Shown piece by piece: positions 5,201 to 6,942 of a stretch of 6,942 nucleotides of DNA (positions within the stretch are counted from its first letter, which is position 1; every line of letters begins with the position of its first letter). Under the pieces are notes generated by a model. That model did not search any database. It saw only the letters and a program-made list of their open reading frames with translations, and had not been told where the DNA came from. A program made the translations under genes and the position numbers. Source of the stretch: an uncultured Oscillibacter sp. GTDB lineage: Bacteria > Bacillota > Clostridia > Oscillospirales > Oscillospiraceae. The stretch spans positions 1 to 6,942 of the forward strand of contig CAOJHG010000113.1 in the NCBI GenBank assembly GCA_948435975.1. Reading direction: 5' to 3'.

Positions 5201-5488
5201 CCAGCAGCCTCAGTGACGGGTGGGCACATTTACCCCGGGTATCGTTCTGATAACGGTGGGCCTGGCGATGCTTGCCTCCTTCTTCTGGCCTGGACCCCCG
5301 ACGTTTCAGCTCATGCAGGCGTCCCCGCTGATTCTGGTGGTCCTGGGCGTTGAGACTCTTTTGGCAGCACGGGGCGGCGGACGGGTGAAATATGACTGGA
5401 TGGGGATTATACGGTTCTCGTCTGCGGGCAGCGGGTCAGCGGACAGTTTTCCTTCACCGTCGAGGAGCCGGCAGACGCGCCTCAATAA
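5187..5488 (+). pseudogene. Decayed small membrane protein, last gene of the sigma operon (in-frame TGA plus internal deletion/frameshift)
   Basis: A GTG at 5187 follows AAAAGGAGGGGGG (5163-5174) and overlaps the end of the previous gene, as expected for an operon start. It meets TGA at 5214-5216 after nine codons. The same frame continues directly into RVGTFTPGIVLITVGLAM and a second hydrophobic segment LILVVLGVETLLAARGG, then KYDWMG. Small two-span proteins in such operons commonly begin RRVGTFTLG, so the TGA probably replaced an arginine CGA. After KYDWMG this frame becomes low-complexity sequence. Frame 5396-5488 instead reads LDGDYTVLVCGQRVSG then QFSFTVEEPADAPQ and stops at TAA 5486-5488. 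That looks like a genuine beta-rich C-terminus. The simplest reading is an internal deletion that also shifted the frame. A GTG at 5220 could still give a shortened two-span protein running to 5555 through the terminator hairpin. Confidence 0.65.
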
Positions 5489-5497
5489 ATCAAACGG

Positions 5498-5543
5498 AAA
5501 CAAGAAACAGCCCCCGCCGGCACTTTTTCGCTGGCGGGGGCTG
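5498..5543 (-). terminator. Intrinsic terminator of the phosphohexomutase gene
   Basis: Arms CAGCCCCCGCC (5508-5518) and GGCGGGGGCTG (5533-5543) form a perfect 11-bp GC stem. Three further inner pairs, including one wobble, are possible around an 8-nt loop. On the minus strand it is followed by TTTCTTGTTT (5498-5507). It begins 34 nt after the stop codon of the minus-strand gene. The plus-strand side (CGCTGCTTA) has no U-tract, so termination of the sigma operon here would be weaker. Confidence 0.85.
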
Positions 5544-5577
5544 CGCTGCTTATGATGGAGGTGATTTCGTCAGACGC

Positions 5578-6942
5578 TTATTTTTGCAGGGAAGCGACCC
5601 ATGCGCCGTATTTGTCCAGGTTGGCCTGCGCGCTGGCGGCGTCCTTGCCCTGGGTCAAGATGTAGACCTTGATTTTCGGCTCCGTGCCGGAGGGCCGGAC
5701 AATGACGGAGGTGCCGTCGGCCATCTCGAAGCGCAGCACGTTGGAACCGGAAAGCTCCATGACGCTCTTGGCTCCAGTGGCGCAATCGACGACAGAGCCA
5801 TCTTTATAATCCTTGAACTGGACGGCCTTCACGCCGGAGATTTCCGCAGGGGGATTCTCCCGCAGGGACGCCATCAGATTCGCCATGTCCTTCAGGCCGT
5901 CCAGGCCGGGCATGACCAGATTGTATGTGTGTTCGGCATAGTAGCCGTATTTCTCATAGAGCTCATCCAGGGCGTCCGCCAGCGTCTTCCCCTGGGAGGC
6001 ATACCACGCGGCCATCTCGGTCAGGGCCTGGGCGGCAGTCACGGCGTCCTTGTCCCGCACGTAATCGCCCAGCATGTAGCCGTAGCTCTCCTCATAAGAG
6101 AAGATCACCTTGCCTTCTCCGGCGTTCTCCAGCTTATCCTTCTTCTCCGCCAGGAACTTGAAGCCGGTAAAGGTGTCGTAGCTCTGGAGGCCGTTGACCT
6201 CGGCGACCTTCCGGGCCATTTCAGTGGTGACGATAGTCTTGAGTGCCACAGGCTTTTCGGGCATGGAGTTGGTCCGCTTCTTCGCGCCGATGAGGTAATC
6301 CAGCAACAGTACGCCGGTCTGATTGCCGGTGATGACCTTGAATTCGCCGCTCTTGGTGCGAATCATGATGCCCACACGGTCGGCGTCCGGGTCAGAGCCA
6401 AGGATGAAATCTGCGCCCTCCTTCTTTGCCAGGTCCACGGCCAGATAAAAGCCCTCCGGATTTTCCGGGTTGGGGGACTTGACGGTAGGGAAATCCCCGT
6501 CGATAACCATCTGCTCGGGGACACAGATCACGTGCTTCATGCCAAGCCGCTTCAACGCCTCGGGGATCAGCTTGTGGCCGGTGCCGTGGAAGGGCGTGTA
6601 GACCATCTTGAAACTGCCGGCGACCTTCTCCACAGCGGCGCGGTCGATTACCTGGCCTTCCACGTTGGCAAGGAATTTCTCGTCCGTCTCAGCGCCCAGG
6701 ACCTCAATCAGACCAGCCTTCACGCCCTCGCCGTAGTCCATGCGCTTGATGTCGTTGAAAATGTCAATTTCACCCAGGCGCCTGGCAATGGCGTCGGCGT
6801 GGTGGGGCGGGAGCTGAGCGCCGTCCTGCCAGTAGACCTTATAGCCGTTGTACTCCTTGGGGTTATGGCTGGCGGTGACGTTGATGCCCGCCTGGCAGTG
6901 ATACTCCCGGACGGCGAAGCTCAGCTCGGGCGTGGGGCGCAG
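5578..6942 (-). CDS. Phosphoglucomutase / phosphomannomutase (alpha-D-phosphohexomutase), N-terminus cut by window edge
   Basis: The 454 residues present include all the family's signature loops. The phosphoserine loop TASHNPKEYNG is at window residues 23-33, with the catalytic serine at about 25. The magnesium loop GSDPDADRVG ends at residue 191. The sugar-binding EESYG loop is at about 284-288, and the phosphate-binding loop RPSGTEPKIKVY is near the C-terminus at about 416-427. The enzyme converts glucose-1-phosphate and glucose-6-phosphate (or the mannose equivalents) in the cytoplasm, feeding glycogen and cell-wall sugar-nucleotide synthesis. The reading frame is open to the right edge, so roughly 120 N-terminal residues should lie beyond it if this is the usual 560-580 residue form. 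It converges on the sigma operon and has its own terminator. Glucose versus mannose preference cannot be decided from the visible part. Confidence 0.95.
   Translation of the reverse strand: MRPTPELSFAVREYHCQAGINVTASHNPKEYNGYKVYWQDGAQLPPHHADAIARRLGEIDIFNDIKRMDYGEGVKAGLIEVLGAETDEKFLANVEGQVIDRAAVEKVAGSFKMVYTPFHGTGHKLIPEALKRLGMKHVICVPEQMVIDGDFPTVKSPNPENPEGFYLAVDLAKKEGADFILGSDPDADRVGIMIRTKSGEFKVITGNQTGVLLLDYLIGAKKRTNSMPEKPVALKTIVTTEMARKVAEVNGLQSYDTFTGFKFLAEKKDKLENAGEGKVIFSYEESYGYMLGDYVRDKDAVTAAQALTEMAAWYASQGKTLADALDELYEKYGYYAEHTYNLVMPGLDGLKDMANLMASLRENPPAEISGVKAVQFKDYKDGSVVDCATGAKSVMELSGSNVLRFEMADGTSVIVRPSGTEPKIKVYILTQGKDAASAQANLDKYGAWVASLQK

Noticed and set aside
5214..5216. Selenocysteine or other recoding at the in-frame TGA.
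   Set aside because: No selenocysteine-insertion hairpin was evident directly downstream, the position corresponds to an arginine-like site, and the gene has a second lesion further on.

Overview
The window looks like chromosomal DNA from a GC-rich, anaerobic, butyrate-producing Firmicute. The best guess is the Oscillospiraceae (Flavonifractor / Intestinimonas / Lawsonibacter type). Three things point there: a 4-hydroxybutyryl-CoA dehydratase whose sequence closely follows the Clostridium aminobutyricum enzyme as I remember it, strong AGGAGG-type Shine-Dalgarno sites before most genes, and an ECF sigma operon with small membrane proteins. No mobile element, CRISPR array, tRNA or rRNA was seen.

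Left part (1-3185, minus strand): a crotonyl-CoA/butyrate block, transcribed right to left. A good housekeeping promoter (3156-3185) drives a crotonase (2265-3062). After 158 nt comes 4-hydroxybutyryl-CoA dehydratase, abfD (631-2106). After a 356-nt structured gap comes the start of an acyl-CoA dehydrogenase (1-274, cut by the window edge). AbfD makes crotonyl-CoA from 4-hydroxybutyryl-CoA. The crotonase interconverts crotonyl-CoA and 3-hydroxybutyryl-CoA, and the dehydrogenase probably reduces crotonyl-CoA to butyryl-CoA. This is the 4-aminobutyrate/succinate branch of butyrate formation.

Middle (3063-3463): a 401-nt divergent intergenic region. It holds the crotonase promoter, a GC-rich imperfect inverted repeat, a perfect 16-bp palindrome and a possible ECF-type promoter. 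I see no convincing gene in it.

Right-centre (3464-5488, plus strand): a tightly packed envelope-signalling operon. An ECF sigma factor overlaps an anti-sigma factor with an H-x3-C-x2-C zinc motif and one membrane span. This is followed by a four-span TM2-like membrane protein with a proline-rich charged tail. The last gene is a small membrane protein that appears broken. It has an in-frame TGA near its start, and its membrane N-terminus is joined out of frame to what looks like the C-terminal beta-rich end of the same kind of protein.

Right end (5498-6942, minus strand): a phosphoglucomutase/phosphomannomutase missing its N-terminus at the window edge, followed by a strong intrinsic terminator. 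The terminator lies between this gene and the convergent sigma operon.

The least expected features are the decayed last gene of the sigma operon, the palindrome overlapping the presumed sigma promoter, and the long stem-loop between abfD and the acyl-CoA dehydrogenase gene. I saw no clear sign of a wholly new system.
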